Shown: positions 36,259 to 46,162 of the stretch, piece by piece
Layout of the letters: each line of letters starts with the position of its first letter
How positions within the stretch are numbered: the first letter of the stretch is position 1
Origin: Massilia rubra
GTDB taxonomy: Bacteria > Pseudomonadota > Gammaproteobacteria > Burkholderiales > Burkholderiaceae_D
DNA: 64,000 nucleotides
Direction of reading: 5' to 3'
Assembly (NCBI RefSeq): GCF_011682065.1
Contig: NZ_VUYU01000017.1
Coordinates: 100,509 to 164,508 of the forward strand
Notes under the pieces: generated by a model
What the model saw: only the letters and a program-made list of their open reading frames with translations
Databases searched by the model: none
What the model was told of the DNA's origin: nothing
Position numbers and translations under genes: made by a program

Positions 36259-37665
36259 ATGAATTTATCCCAGTTCCTGCTGATTTTGTATGCGCGCAAG
36301 TACATCATCCTGGCGACCTTGTTCGTCACCGTCACGCTGACCCTGATGGTCAGCCTGTCGATGCCCAAGACCTACCAGTCCACGGCGTCGGTGTTGCTCA
36401 ATTACAAGGGCGTCGATCCGCTGACCGGGATTGCCATGCCGAGCCAGCTGTTGCCGGGCTATATGGCGACCCAGATCGACATCATCAGCAGCAAGAACGT
36501 GGCGGGGCGCGTGGTCGACCAGCTGAAAATGGCGGAAAACCCGACCGTGGTCGAGCAGTTCAAGAAAGCCACGGGCGGTCGCGGCACCGTGCGCGACTGG
36601 CTGGCCGACCTCCTGCTGCACAAGCTCGACGTGGTGCCCTCGCGCGAAAGCAGCGTGGTCGAAATCAATTTCAAGGGCGCCGATCCGCAATTCGTGGCGT
36701 CCGTGGCGAATGCCTTCGCCGAGGAATACCAGAAGCTGAGCATCGAGCTGAAGGTCGAACCGATGAAAAAGGCGGCTGCCTACTTCAACGAACAGACCAA
36801 AATGCTGCGCGGTAACGTGGAAGCGGCCCAGAGCCGCCTCTCCAAGTACCAGCAAGACAATGGCATCGTCAGCGTCGACAACCGTCTCGACGTCGAATCG
36901 AACCGCCTCAACGACCTGTCGGCGCAGCTGGTCGCGGCCCAGGGCCAGGCCATGGAAGCCAATTCGCGCCAGGGCATGGCGCAGGGCGCGCGCGGCGCCG
37001 ATTCGCCCGACGTGGCCTCCAATCCGCTGGTCCAGAACCTCAAGGTGCAACTGGCTGGCGCCGAATCGCGCCTGGCCGAAGCCGGCCAGCGCCTCGGTGT
37101 GAACCATCCGCAATACCTGAGCATCAAGGCCGAAGTCGACAAGATCAACGCCAACCTGTCTTCCCAGCAGCGTTCGGCGTCCAGCAGTGTCGGCAACAAC
37201 GCCGCCATCCTGCAGCAACGCGAAGGCGCGGTGCGCGCGGCGCTGGCGGCCCAGAAGGCCAAAGTGCTGGAACTGAACCGCAGCCGCGATGAACTGGGCG
37301 TACTGGTCAAGGATGTCGAGAGCGCCCAGCGCGCCTTCGACGCCACCTCGCAGCGCTTCTCGCAAACCCGCATCGAAGGCGCTTCCGAGCAGTCCGATAT
37401 CGCCGTGCTCAATCCGGCCACCGCGCCGCTGGGCGCCAGCGGTCCGCGCGTGATGCTCAATACGATGCTGTCCGCCTTCCTGGGCGTGATGCTGGGCCTG
37501 GGCTTTGCCCTGCTGACCGAAATGATCGACCGCCGCGTGCGCTCCGAAACCGACATGGCCGAAGTGCTGCAGATGCCGGTGCTCGGCGTGATCGACTGGG
37601 CCGCGTCCAAGCGCCGCTACAGTGCGATCAATTCGCTGCTGCCGCGCCGCCTGCGCCTGGGCTAG
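36259..37665 (+). CDS. epsF: EpsF chain-length determinant protein (Wzz domain)
   Basis: 468 residues. A membrane helix near 12-33 ([18 protein letters not shown]) and another near 398-417 ([20 protein letters not shown]) bracket a long periplasmic coiled-coil domain with [18 protein letters not shown], as in polysaccharide co-polymerases. The tail after the second helix ([19 protein letters not shown]) is the cytosolic link to the kinase-like partner EpsG. It sets polymer length and couples synthesis to export. Confidence 0.9.
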   Translation: MNLSQFLLILYARKYIILATLFVTVTLTLMVSLSMPKTYQSTASVLLNYKGVDPLTGIAMPSQLLPGYMATQIDIISSKNVAGRVVDQLKMAENPTVVEQFKKATGGRGTVRDWLADLLLHKLDVVPSRESSVVEINFKGADPQFVASVANAFAEEYQKLSIELKVEPMKKAAAYFNEQTKMLRGNVEAAQSRLSKYQQDNGIVSVDNRLDVESNRLNDLSAQLVAAQGQAMEANSRQGMAQGARGADSPDVASNPLVQNLKVQLAGAESRLAEAGQRLGVNHPQYLSIKAEVDKINANLSSQQRSASSSVGNNAAILQQREGAVRAALAAQKAKVLELNRSRDELGVLVKDVESAQRAFDATSQRFSQTRIEGASEQSDIAVLNPATAPLGASGPRVMLNTMLSAFLGVMLGLGFALLTEMIDRRVRSETDMAEVLQMPVLGVIDWAASKRRYSAINSLLPRRLRLG

Positions 37666-37699
37666 CACGCCCGCGCCCGAACCAACAATAGGAAATACC

Positions 37700-38578
37700 A
37701 TGACGCAGACCGAGCTTTCCCTGGCCGCCTCCGAGAAACTGAAACGCGCCGATTCGAGCATCGGCGGCTTGCTGCTCGAATCGGGCAAGATCACCCCCGA
37801 GAACGCCGAGCGCGTGCTGCGCATGCAAAAGGAGCTCGGGATCCGCTTCGGCGAGGCCGCCCAGCGCCTGGGCCTGATCAACGAGGCCGACATCCAGCAA
37901 GTGCTGGCGCGCCAGTTCGACTATCCCTATCTGCAGCCGGGCGAGGGCAGTTATTCGCCGCACCTGGTGGCCGCCTACGATCCCTTCAGCCCGCAGGTCG
38001 AAACCCTGCGCGCCGTGCGCAGCCAGCTGATGCTGCGCTGGTTCGCGCGCGGGCGCAAGTCGCTCACCGTGGTCGGCATCGACCGCGGCGACGGTGCCAG
38101 CCTGTTCGCGGCCAACCTGGCGGTGGTGTTTTCGCAATTGGGCGAACACACCCTGCTGGTCGACGCCAACCTGCGCAAGCCGGCCCAGCACGCCATCTTT
38201 AACCTTCCCGGCAAGCAGGGCTTGTCCGACGTGCTGGCCGGCCGCGCCGAGCTCGACGTCACCGCCCATATCGGCTCCTTCGTCGACCTGTCGGTGCTGG
38301 GCGCCGGCACCTTGCCGCCGAATCCCCAGGAACTGCTCAGCCGCAGCAACTTCGCCGGCCTGAACGCCCAGCTCGAATCGAAATACGATGTCACCCTGTA
38401 CGACGTGGCCGCCAGCCAGACCGGCCTGGACGCCCTGGTGCTGGCCGCCCGCACCGGCGGCGTGCTGATCGTCGCGCGCAAGAACAAGACCCACATGGGC
38501 GACGTCAACGCCCTGGCCGAACAGGTGGCCCAGAACGGCGCCGTGGTGGTCGGGTCGGTGCTGGTGGACTTCAAATGA
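37700..38578 (+). CDS. epsG: EpsG, tyrosine kinase-like partner of EpsF with an altered P-loop
   Basis: 292 residues from the ATG at 37700. An N-terminal GSPII_E-like part (GGLLLESGKITPENAERVL) precedes a BY-kinase domain with Walker A' LLVDANLRKP. At Walker A the sequence is GIDRGDGAS (126-134): Ala133 stands where the ATP-binding Lys is usual. No C-terminal Tyr cluster is seen. It may bind EpsF without acting as a kinase. Its stop overlaps the exosortase start by 4 bases (ATGA). Confidence 0.85.
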   Translation: MTQTELSLAASEKLKRADSSIGGLLLESGKITPENAERVLRMQKELGIRFGEAAQRLGLINEADIQQVLARQFDYPYLQPGEGSYSPHLVAAYDPFSPQVETLRAVRSQLMLRWFARGRKSLTVVGIDRGDGASLFAANLAVVFSQLGEHTLLVDANLRKPAQHAIFNLPGKQGLSDVLAGRAELDVTAHIGSFVDLSVLGAGTLPPNPQELLSRSNFAGLNAQLESKYDVTLYDVAASQTGLDALVLAARTGGVLIVARKNKTHMGDVNALAEQVAQNGAVVVGSVLVDFK

Positions 38579-40182
38579 GCACGCAGGCCAAGTCGAACAT
38601 GCCGGCCGGCCTGTCCGGCAACGGCGCGCTGCCGTCCTGGGCGCCGCTCGCGCTCGGCCTGCTGCTGCTGTATGTGCCGAGCTTCTACGACATGTTCACC
38701 GGCCTGTGGGCGACCGAAGAGCAGGCGCACGGCCCGATCATCCTCGGCATCGCCCACTGGCTGCTGTACCGCAACTGGGGCCAGATGCTGGCCGTCAGCG
38801 AAGGCGAACGCGGCAGCCCGCTGGGCTGGCCGCTGCTGGTGCTGTCGGTGCTGGTCTACTTCATCGGGCGCTCGCAAGGCATCGCCATCTTCGAGATCGG
38901 CTCCTACCTCGGCACCCTGATGGCGCTCATCCTGCTCATGCGCGGCACGCGCGCCCTGCGCGCCCAGTGGTTCCCGTTCTTCTTCATGCTGTTCATGCTG
39001 CCGCTGCCGGGTTCCCTGGTCGACATGCTGACCATGCCCATGAAAACCGCTGTTTCCTGGGTGGTCGGCAACGTGCTGTACTGGGTCGGCTATCCGATTT
39101 CGCGCAGCGGCGTCATCCTCCAGATCGGCCAGTACAAGTTGCTCGTGGCCGACGCCTGCGCCGGCCTGCACACGCTGTTTACGCTCGAAGCGCTGGGCCT
39201 GCTGTACCTGAACATCGTGCGCCACAATTCGCTGTTCCGCAACGTCACCCTGGCCATCCTGATCGTGCCGATCTCCTTCATTTCGAATGTGATCCGGGTG
39301 ATGGTGCTCACGCTCATTACCTACCACCTGGGCGACGCGGCCGGGCAGGGCTTCCTGCACGGCTTCGCCGGCATGGTGCTGTTCGTCTCGGCGCTGCTCC
39401 TGATCATCGCCACCGATTCGCTGCTGCGCTTCGGCGCCTCCGACAAGGAAGCGCTGCCCCTGTTCGCCAGCGAAGCCGGGCCACCGGCCCTGTCGGCCAA
39501 CTACGGCCCGCTGCGCATGGCGATTCCGGCCGCGCTGCTGATGGGCGCGGCCCTGCTGGCGACGATCGCCCTCAAGCCCCAGAAAATGCTGTCCGACAGC
39601 CAGCCCGCGATCATGCTCGACACGAGCGTCCCGGCCGCCTTCGGCGACTGGAAGATCGATCCCGACGCGGTGGCCATGGTGCCCTCGTCCGTGCAGCAGG
39701 AAAAAGTGGCGTCCATCTACAGCCAGACCCTCTCGCGCACCTACATCAACAGCCGCGGCCAGCGCGTGATGCTGACCATCGCCTACGGCTCGAACCAGAC
39801 CCAGTCGATGCGCGCGCACCGCCAGGAAGTCTGCTACGCGGCCCAGGGTTTCCAGATCCGCGACCTGCGCAATGAAAACCTGGTGTTCGACGGCTTGCCG
39901 GTGCCGGTCACGCGCATGGTGGCCAGCCATGGTCCGCGCAACGAACCGGTCACCTACTGGTTCACCATGGGTAGCAGCGTGGTGCGCAGCTACCTCGACC
40001 GCCAGATCGTGCAGCTCAAGTACGCCCTGTCCGATTACATTCCCGACGGCTACCTGTTCCGCGTCTCGTCCATCGAGACCGACGACCAGGCCGCGTTTGC
40101 CGTCCAGGATGCCTTTGTCAACGACCTGATGAAGCACGTGACGCCATCCGTGCGCGCCAAGCTGATCGGCGCTCCTGCGTGA
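38575..40182 (+). CDS. Exosortase (XrtB-like) fused to an EpsI domain
   Basis: 535 residues. The first ~290 form an eight-helix exosortase core with the catalytic triad in place: Cys195 in ADACAGLHTLF, Arg241 in SNVIRVM and His262 in FLHGFAG. A further helix (about 310-327) leads to a soluble EpsI/DUF3485 domain (FGDWKID, AYGSNQTQSMRAHRQEVCY, YWFTMGS). Exosortases cleave PEP-CTERM proteins at the inner membrane. The EpsD/E/F/G/L context points to exosortase B. Other loci encode EpsH-like and EpsI-like parts as separate genes; here they are one frame. Confidence 0.9.
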   Translation: MSTQAKSNMPAGLSGNGALPSWAPLALGLLLLYVPSFYDMFTGLWATEEQAHGPIILGIAHWLLYRNWGQMLAVSEGERGSPLGWPLLVLSVLVYFIGRSQGIAIFEIGSYLGTLMALILLMRGTRALRAQWFPFFFMLFMLPLPGSLVDMLTMPMKTAVSWVVGNVLYWVGYPISRSGVILQIGQYKLLVADACAGLHTLFTLEALGLLYLNIVRHNSLFRNVTLAILIVPISFISNVIRVMVLTLITYHLGDAAGQGFLHGFAGMVLFVSALLLIIATDSLLRFGASDKEALPLFASEAGPPALSANYGPLRMAIPAALLMGAALLATIALKPQKMLSDSQPAIMLDTSVPAAFGDWKIDPDAVAMVPSSVQQEKVASIYSQTLSRTYINSRGQRVMLTIAYGSNQTQSMRAHRQEVCYAAQGFQIRDLRNENLVFDGLPVPVTRMVASHGPRNEPVTYWFTMGSSVVRSYLDRQIVQLKYALSDYIPDGYLFRVSSIETDDQAAFAVQDAFVNDLMKHVTPSVRAKLIGAPA

Positions 40183-40213
40183 TGTGCGGCGGATCGAACG
40201 CACAGGGGCCGGC

Positions 40214-41731
40214 ATGATCGAGCACCCGGTTCCCCAGTCGCGCCGCTACAAGGGCGGCAGCAAATGGACGGCGCTGGTCGGCATCGTTGCGCTGCTGCTG
40301 CTCGCGGCCGTGTTCGGCGCCGCCGTGCCGACCCTGGGCGTGCTGGTGCCGGCGGCCGTGATCATGTGCGCCCTGAGCTTGTGGGTCATGCTCGATTTCC
40401 GGGTCGGGGTTGCCGCCGCCATCGTCATCATGCCGCTCTCGGCGCTGGCCTTCTTTCCGCATGAAATGCTGGGCATCCGCGGTCTCAATCCGCTCAACAT
40501 GATCTTGTTCCTGACCATCGTCTCCTACGTCGTCCATGCCGGACTGCGGCGCTGGCGCGATCCGATCGCGCCGATGCGCCTGCTCGCCTGGTATGTGCTG
40601 CCGATCGGCATCGCCTGCGTGGTCGGCATGTCCAACGTCAATCTGATTCCGCCACGCTTCGAGGCCGAACGCCTGATCCAGTACCACGACGGCTTCGGCT
40701 ATCTGCGCGACATGTTCATCAAGCCGCAATTCCTGGTGCTGCTGGCGCTGATGGTGGGGCTGTCCGTGCGCCACAGCAAAAAGCCGGAAAAATTCCTCTA
40801 CCTGATGCTCCTGTCCGGCTGGATCTTCTGTGGCCTGGTGGGCTGGCGCTTGCTGAGCTCGGGCATGTCGCTGCGCCAGCTGGCCTCGCCCCTGGCGCGC
40901 GACTTCCTGGGCACCCTCGGCATGCACGCCAACGAGATGAGCCTGTTGTTGAACATGCTCTACGCGGTAACCCTGTTCTCGCTGCGCGGGGCCGGCGACG
41001 CCCAGCGCCGCCTGCTGTTCGTATCTTCCGTGGTGTTCGCCGTGTGCGTGCTGATGACCTTCTCGCGCGGCGGCTTCATCGGCTTCATCCTGGTCAACCT
41101 GATTTACTTCTGGAAGCGCATCAGCGTCAAGACCGTCATCATCGGCGTGATCGTGGCCGGCTGCATCGGCCCGCTGGTGATCGAACCGATCCTCGAACGC
41201 GCCCTGACCGGGGTCGGTAACGGCGACCGCGGCGCCGTGACGGCCGGCCGCCTGGACGGCATCTGGCTGCCGCTGCTGCCGTATGTGCTGGAGGAACCGG
41301 TCTTGCCGCACGGCGTGCGCTCGCTCTTGTGGAGTCCGCCCGTGCGCCTGAACAAGATGCTGCCGGTGGCGCAGACCCACAGCGCCTGGCTGGGCGGCCT
41401 GATGGACCTGGGCCTGGTCGGCTTCGGCTTCGTGCTCGCCTTCCTGCTGTTCGTGCGGCGCGAATTCTTGCGCCTGTCGCGCGAGCATGCCAGCGCCAGC
41501 CTGCAAGGCATGTTCGCCGGCGGCGCCGTGATGATTCCCGTATGGTTCATCCAGGGCTTTACCGACGATATGTTTACCCCCACTTTTTCGCAATCGTATT
41601 TCTGGATCCTGCTTGGCGTCCTGATGGGTTGCGGCGGCGTGTACCGCATGAAGGACAGGAACCGGCATCGGGAACCGGCGCCCTGGCACGACAAGCCCTT
41701 TGACTTACGGAAAGACGAGTTGGCAACGTGA
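40214..41731 (+). CDS. Wzy-like polymerase / O-antigen ligase family membrane protein
   Basis: 505 residues from the ATG at 40214 (AGGGG 7 bases upstream; GTG at 40184 is an in-frame alternative). About a dozen hydrophobic helices with a larger periplasmic loop in the second half (RGAVTAGRLDGIWLPLLPYV, in part) ending HSAWLGGLMDLGLVGF, the layout of Wzy_C/O-antigen ligase proteins. It likely polymerises undecaprenyl-linked repeat units in the periplasm. A GTGA overlap joins it to the next glycosyltransferase. Confidence 0.82.
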   Translation: MIEHPVPQSRRYKGGSKWTALVGIVALLLLAAVFGAAVPTLGVLVPAAVIMCALSLWVMLDFRVGVAAAIVIMPLSALAFFPHEMLGIRGLNPLNMILFLTIVSYVVHAGLRRWRDPIAPMRLLAWYVLPIGIACVVGMSNVNLIPPRFEAERLIQYHDGFGYLRDMFIKPQFLVLLALMVGLSVRHSKKPEKFLYLMLLSGWIFCGLVGWRLLSSGMSLRQLASPLARDFLGTLGMHANEMSLLLNMLYAVTLFSLRGAGDAQRRLLFVSSVVFAVCVLMTFSRGGFIGFILVNLIYFWKRISVKTVIIGVIVAGCIGPLVIEPILERALTGVGNGDRGAVTAGRLDGIWLPLLPYVLEEPVLPHGVRSLLWSPPVRLNKMLPVAQTHSAWLGGLMDLGLVGFGFVLAFLLFVRREFLRLSREHASASLQGMFAGGAVMIPVWFIQGFTDDMFTPTFSQSYFWILLGVLMGCGGVYRMKDRNRHREPAPWHDKPFDLRKDELAT

Positions 41732-42867
41732 CGGATATTGATTCAACGCAGCGCAAATCGGCGCGCATCTGCATGCTGAACTATTACGCCTGGGGCGTCA
41801 TCGCCGACCTGGACGGGAAAAAAGTCCACATCGGCGGCGAAGAAGTGCAGCACGCGCTGATGTCGCGCTACCTGGCCCGCAGCGGGCACCAGGTCACCTC
41901 GCTGGTCGGCGACTTTGGCCAGCAGCCGGTCGAGCAGGTCGGCGGCGTGACCGTGCGCAAGACCTTCGCCCTTGCCGACGGCTTGCCCGGCCTGCGCTTT
42001 CTGGCCCCGCGCCTGACCGCCACCTGGGCCGCCATGAAAGCGGCCGACGCCCAGGTCTACTACGTCAGCTGCGCCGGCGCCACCGTCGGCATCGCCGCCG
42101 CCTTTTGCAAGCGCTACGGGCGCCGCTTCGTGTTCCGCATCGCCTCCGACGCCGATTGCGCGCCCGATACGCTGATGCTGACCAACGCGCGCGACCGCGC
42201 CCTGTATCACTACGGCCTGCGGCGCGCCGACGCCATCCTGGCGCAAACCGACAAGCAAGCCGCGCTGCTGCTGAAAAACTACGGCTTGCATGCCGAAGTG
42301 GCCGGCATGTTTTCCGACTTGCCCGACACCATCGTCCCGCCCGCCGAGCGCCCCACCGACCTGCTGTGGCTGGCCAATATGCGTTCGATGAAGCGTCCCG
42401 AGTGGTTCATCGACATCGTGCGCGAGCTGCCCGAATTCGTCTGCGAAATGGCCGGCGGCGCCCATCCGGAGGAGCGCGAGCTGTACGCGCGCGCCGAAGC
42501 GGGCGCCAGCGCCCTGCCGAACCTGCGCTTTCACGGCCAGGTCAAGTTCGGCACCACGCGCAGCCTGTTCGCGCGCGCCCGCATTTTTGTGAACACCTCG
42601 TCCTTCGAGGGTTTTCCCAATACCTATCTGCAAGCCTGGGCCAACGGCGTCCCGGTGGTGGCCACGTTCGATCCGGACGGCATCATCGCGCGCCTGGGCC
42701 TGGGCGTGGCGGTGAGCGACGTGGCCGGCGCCGTCGCGGCGGCGCGCGCGCTGCTGGCCGATCCGGCCCGGCTGGCCGAATACAGCGCGCGTTGCCGCGC
42801 CTACGCCAGCACCCGCCTGGCGCCCGAAACCGTTTCCGCTCCCTACCTGTCGGCGCTGCTCGCATGA
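41728..42867 (+). CDS. Glycosyltransferase, GT4 type (GT-B fold)
   Basis: 379 residues with a GTG start overlapping the previous stop (GTGA). The N-terminal half has GGEEVQHALMSRYLARSGHQ and VYYVSCAGATVGIAAAF; the C-terminal half has LLWLANMRSMKRPEWFID, HGQVKFGTTRSLFARARIFV and SFEGFPNTYLQAWANGVPVV, the E-x7-E-type nucleotide-sugar site of GT4 (with one position varied). It adds a sugar to the lipid-linked repeat unit on the cytosolic face. Donor and acceptor are unknown. Confidence 0.85.
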   Translation: MTDIDSTQRKSARICMLNYYAWGVIADLDGKKVHIGGEEVQHALMSRYLARSGHQVTSLVGDFGQQPVEQVGGVTVRKTFALADGLPGLRFLAPRLTATWAAMKAADAQVYYVSCAGATVGIAAAFCKRYGRRFVFRIASDADCAPDTLMLTNARDRALYHYGLRRADAILAQTDKQAALLLKNYGLHAEVAGMFSDLPDTIVPPAERPTDLLWLANMRSMKRPEWFIDIVRELPEFVCEMAGGAHPEERELYARAEAGASALPNLRFHGQVKFGTTRSLFARARIFVNTSSFEGFPNTYLQAWANGVPVVATFDPDGIIARLGLGVAVSDVAGAVAAARALLADPARLAEYSARCRAYASTRLAPETVSAPYLSALLA

Positions 42868-43472
42868 ACCAAGGCATGAACCAAACACCACGTCAACGCC
42901 TGCGCATGCTGTGGGGCTCGGACCTGTATCGCTGCCTGCAAGGCGCCAGCGGCTGGAAAGCCGGCCTGCGCGCCTACCGCATGGTGCCGGGCTTTCGCTT
43001 CCTGTTCTGGCTGCGCCTGGCGTCTGTCACGCGCGGCGCCGGCGGCCTGTGGAAGCTGGCCCATGTCGCCGCGCGCTTCATGCACAAGCACTACCGCTTC
43101 AAGTTCGGCATCTCGATCCCCTACGACACCGAGATCGGGCCCGGCTTTTACATCGGCCACTTCGGCGGCATCGTGGTCAGCCGCGACGCCCGCATCGGGC
43201 GCAACTGCAATATTTCGCAGGGCGTCACCATCGGGCAGGTCAACCGGGGCGAGCGCAAGGGCGTGCCCGTGCTCGGCGATAACATCCACATCGGCGCCGG
43301 CGCCGTGCTGCTCGGCGCCATCAAGGTCGGCAACGGCTGCGCCATCGGCGCCAACGCCGTGCTCACGCGCGACCTGGACGACAATTCGGTCGCGGTCGGC
43401 ATTCCGGCCAAGGTCATCTCGACCAAGGGCAGCGAAGGTTACGTGGAGTATTGTGATTATCCAAATGCGTAG
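42864..43472 (+). CDS. Serine O-acetyltransferase-like hexapeptide acyltransferase
   Basis: 202 residues from the ATG at 42864 (ATGA overlap with the gene before). An N-terminal helical part is followed by a left-handed beta-helix of hexapeptide repeats (IGPGFYIGHFGGIVVS, IGRNCNISQGVTIG, IGAGAVLLGAIKVGNGCAIGANAV). Closest in look to serine acetyltransferase-like proteins found in EPS loci, which probably acetylate sugars rather than serine. The catalytic His pair lies near GHFGG and the loop after QGVTIG. Confidence 0.85.
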   Translation: MNQGMNQTPRQRLRMLWGSDLYRCLQGASGWKAGLRAYRMVPGFRFLFWLRLASVTRGAGGLWKLAHVAARFMHKHYRFKFGISIPYDTEIGPGFYIGHFGGIVVSRDARIGRNCNISQGVTIGQVNRGERKGVPVLGDNIHIGAGAVLLGAIKVGNGCAIGANAVLTRDLDDNSVAVGIPAKVISTKGSEGYVEYCDYPNA

Positions 43473-43484
43473 CCGGGGCTTGCA

Positions 43485-44987
43485 ATGACGGGCGCCAGCC
43501 TGAAACGCGGCGCGATCACCCTGACCGCCGCCAACATGCTCGACTTCGGCCTGCAGTTTTTGATGCCGATCGCGCTGGTGCGCCTGTTGCCGACCTCCGC
43601 CTTTGCCGACTACCGGCTGGCCTGGCTGGCGATCGGCACGGCCATGGCGATCGCGCCGTTCGCGCTGCCGCGCAGCCTGTTCTATTTCCTGCCGCGTCAC
43701 GAAGGGCAGGCGCGCGCGCCGTATGTGCACCAGACCTTGCTGATGCTGCTGTTGACCGGCGCTTTGGCCGGGCTGGCGCTGGGGCCGTGGAATCCGTTGC
43801 TGCCGGCCAGCCTGCGCGCCATGCACAGCGCGGCCTGGTTCATGCCGGCCTTCCTCACCCTGTGGGTGGCGGCCAACCTGATCGAGTTCCTGCCCAATGC
43901 GCGCGGCGACGTGGCCGGGCAGGCCAAGACCATCGTCGCGCTGGCCGTGCTGCGCGTGGTGATGGTGGCCGCCGCCGCCTGGTCCGGGCGCGCCGACGTG
44001 GTGTTCGGGGCCCTGGTGGCCTACGCCGCCATCAAGGTGCTGCTGGTGCTGCTGCATATCGGGCGCCACTACGGCTGGCGCGTGTTTCCGCTGCAAATGC
44101 CGGTGCTGCGCACCCAGCTGGTCTATTGCGTGCCGTTCGGCCTGGCGTCGGCCCTGTTCCTGCTGCGCGGCCAGGCCGACCAGTGGGTCGCGGCCGCCAT
44201 GTTCCCGGCCGCCGCCTTTGCCGCCTTTTCCATCGGCGCCGTCATCATGCCGGTGGTGGCCCTGGTGCGCAACAGCGTCAGCAACGCCATCGCGCCGCGC
44301 CTGTCCGCGCTCGAATCGAACAAGGACCAGGACGGCATGCTGCGCCTGAACCAGCGCGCCAACCTGGCCAGCGCCTACGTGCTGCTGCCGACGCTGATGC
44401 TCACCGCCGTGCTGGCCGTGCACATCGTGACCGTGGTCTATACCGACAAATACCTGCTCGCCGCCGACGTGATGCGCATCAATTGCCTGGCTCTCCTGGG
44501 CGTGGCGGTCGAGGTCAGTACGCTGACGGTGGTGCTCAACCAGGGCCGCTTTTTACTGGCCGCCGACGGCTGCCTGCTGTTCGTCAGCCTGGCCGCCGGC
44601 GTCACCGGCGCGCTGCTGTTCGGCATACCGGGCGCTGCGCTCGGCAACGTGGTCACCCTGGCCGCCGGCAACGCCTTCAGTTTCTGGCGCGTTTCGCGCG
44701 TGACCGGGGTGCCGCTGCGCCGCCTGCAACAGTGGGGCGCGTTGCTGCGCATCCTGGCCGCCTGCGTCGGCGCCGGCGCGCTGGCGGCGCTGCTCGATGC
44801 GGCCAACCTGGTGCGCATCGTATGGCTCGAAGCGGTGCTGATCGGCGTTGTCTTCGCCGTCGCCTATGCCGTCCTGCTCAAGCTGGCCGGCGCGCTGGCC
44901 GAGGCGCGCGCCCTGTTCCTGCCGCAGCCTGCGGCCAAAGCCGCATCGCCCGCACCTCCCGCATCGCCTATTCAAAAACACGATTAA
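43485..44987 (+). CDS. Polysaccharide flippase (Wzx/MATE-like)
   Basis: 500 residues with about 12-14 hydrophobic helices spread evenly and few charged loops, starting KRGAITLTAANMLDFGLQFLMPIALVRLL (in part), which matches the polysaccharide synthesis flippase family. It moves the lipid-linked repeat unit across the inner membrane. The tail is Ala/Pro-rich. It lies 12 bases after the acetyltransferase and 17 before the epimerase. Confidence 0.85.
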   Translation: MTGASLKRGAITLTAANMLDFGLQFLMPIALVRLLPTSAFADYRLAWLAIGTAMAIAPFALPRSLFYFLPRHEGQARAPYVHQTLLMLLLTGALAGLALGPWNPLLPASLRAMHSAAWFMPAFLTLWVAANLIEFLPNARGDVAGQAKTIVALAVLRVVMVAAAAWSGRADVVFGALVAYAAIKVLLVLLHIGRHYGWRVFPLQMPVLRTQLVYCVPFGLASALFLLRGQADQWVAAAMFPAAAFAAFSIGAVIMPVVALVRNSVSNAIAPRLSALESNKDQDGMLRLNQRANLASAYVLLPTLMLTAVLAVHIVTVVYTDKYLLAADVMRINCLALLGVAVEVSTLTVVLNQGRFLLAADGCLLFVSLAAGVTGALLFGIPGAALGNVVTLAAGNAFSFWRVSRVTGVPLRRLQQWGALLRILAACVGAGALAALLDAANLVRIVWLEAVLIGVVFAVAYAVLLKLAGALAEARALFLPQPAAKAASPAPPASPIQKHD

Positions 44988-45004
44988 CCATTCCAGGATC
45001 GACC

Positions 45005-46162
45005 ATGCCCGCACTTCAAAAACTGCTCTTCGTCTTCGGCACCCGCCCCGAGGCCATCAAACTGGCGCCGGTGGTGCTGGCCGCGCGCGCCCACGGCGGC
45101 TTCGAGGTCGTGGTCTGCGTCACCGCCCAGCACCGCGAAATGCTCGACAGCGTGCTGGCCTTTTTCGGCATCAAACCCGAGCATGACCTGAACCTGATGA
45201 AGCCGGGCCAGACCCTGACCGGCCTGACCACCGGGGTGCTTGAGGGCCTGGCGCCCGTGCTGGAACAGGAGCGTCCGGACTGGGTGCTGGTGCAGGGTGA
45301 TACCACCACCGCCTTTGCCGGCGCGCTGGCGGCGTTTTACGCCAAGGCCAAGGTGGCCCACGTGGAAGCGGGCCTGCGCACCGGCAATATCTATGAACCC
45401 TTCCCGGAAGAGATGAACCGCAAGCTGGTCGGCGCCATCGCCGAGATGCACTTCCCGCCGACCGCGCCGGCCAAGGTCAACCTGCTGCGCGAAGGCATTC
45501 TTGAAGAGCGCACCCTGATCACCGGCAACACCGGCATCGACGCCCTGTACCTGGTGCGCGCGCGCCTGCAGGAAGACCCGGCTTGCCGTGCGCAAGTGGC
45601 CGCCGCGCTCGAGCCGCAGGGCTTGAACCGCTTCATCGGGCCGCGCCGTCCCTTCGTGCTGGTCACCGCGCACCGGCGCGAAAGCTTCGGCGCCGGCTTC
45701 GAGGCGATCTGCACCGCCATCGCCGAACTGTGCACGCGGTATCCCGACATCGATTTCGTCTTCCCCGTGCATCCGAATCCGGCCGTGCGCGGCGCCGTCG
45801 AACGTTACCTGGTGCCGGCCGGCTTTGCCAACCTGGTGCTGTGCCAGCCGCTCGACTACCTGCCGTTCGTGGCGATGATGATCAACGCTTCCGTGGTGCT
45901 GACCGATTCCGGCGGCGTCCAGGAAGAAGCGCCGAGCCTGGGCAAACCGGTGGTGGTCATGCGCGACGTCACCGAGCGCATGGAGGGGGCGGCGTCGGGC
46001 ATGGTGCACCTGGTCGGCCCCAACCGCGAGCGCATCGTGACGGCCGTGGCTGGCTTGCTCGACAGCGAAGTGCGGGACGGCAGTGGCGGTAATTTCTATG
46101 GCGACGGCCACGCCTCGCGGCGCATTCTCGATTCCCTGGCCGGCTTCGGAGAGCGCGCTTGA
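45005..46162 (+). CDS. wecB: UDP-N-acetylglucosamine 2-epimerase (non-hydrolysing), copy 1
   Basis: 385 residues from the ATG at 45005. Landmarks: FGTRPEAIKLAPVV at 10-23, CVTAQHREMLD, VLVQGDTTTAFAGALAA, HVEAGLRT, FPEEMNRKL, VTAHRRESFG and LTDSGGVQEEAPSLGKPVVVMRDVTER. It interconverts UDP-GlcNAc and UDP-ManNAc, supplying ManNAc units. A second, clearly different copy is encoded at 53558. Its stop overlaps the next start by 4 bases (TTGA). Confidence 0.92.
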   Translation: MPALQKLLFVFGTRPEAIKLAPVVLAARAHGGFEVVVCVTAQHREMLDSVLAFFGIKPEHDLNLMKPGQTLTGLTTGVLEGLAPVLEQERPDWVLVQGDTTTAFAGALAAFYAKAKVAHVEAGLRTGNIYEPFPEEMNRKLVGAIAEMHFPPTAPAKVNLLREGILEERTLITGNTGIDALYLVRARLQEDPACRAQVAAALEPQGLNRFIGPRRPFVLVTAHRRESFGAGFEAICTAIAELCTRYPDIDFVFPVHPNPAVRGAVERYLVPAGFANLVLCQPLDYLPFVAMMINASVVLTDSGGVQEEAPSLGKPVVVMRDVTERMEGAASGMVHLVGPNRERIVTAVAGLLDSEVRDGSGGNFYGDGHASRRILDSLAGFGERA

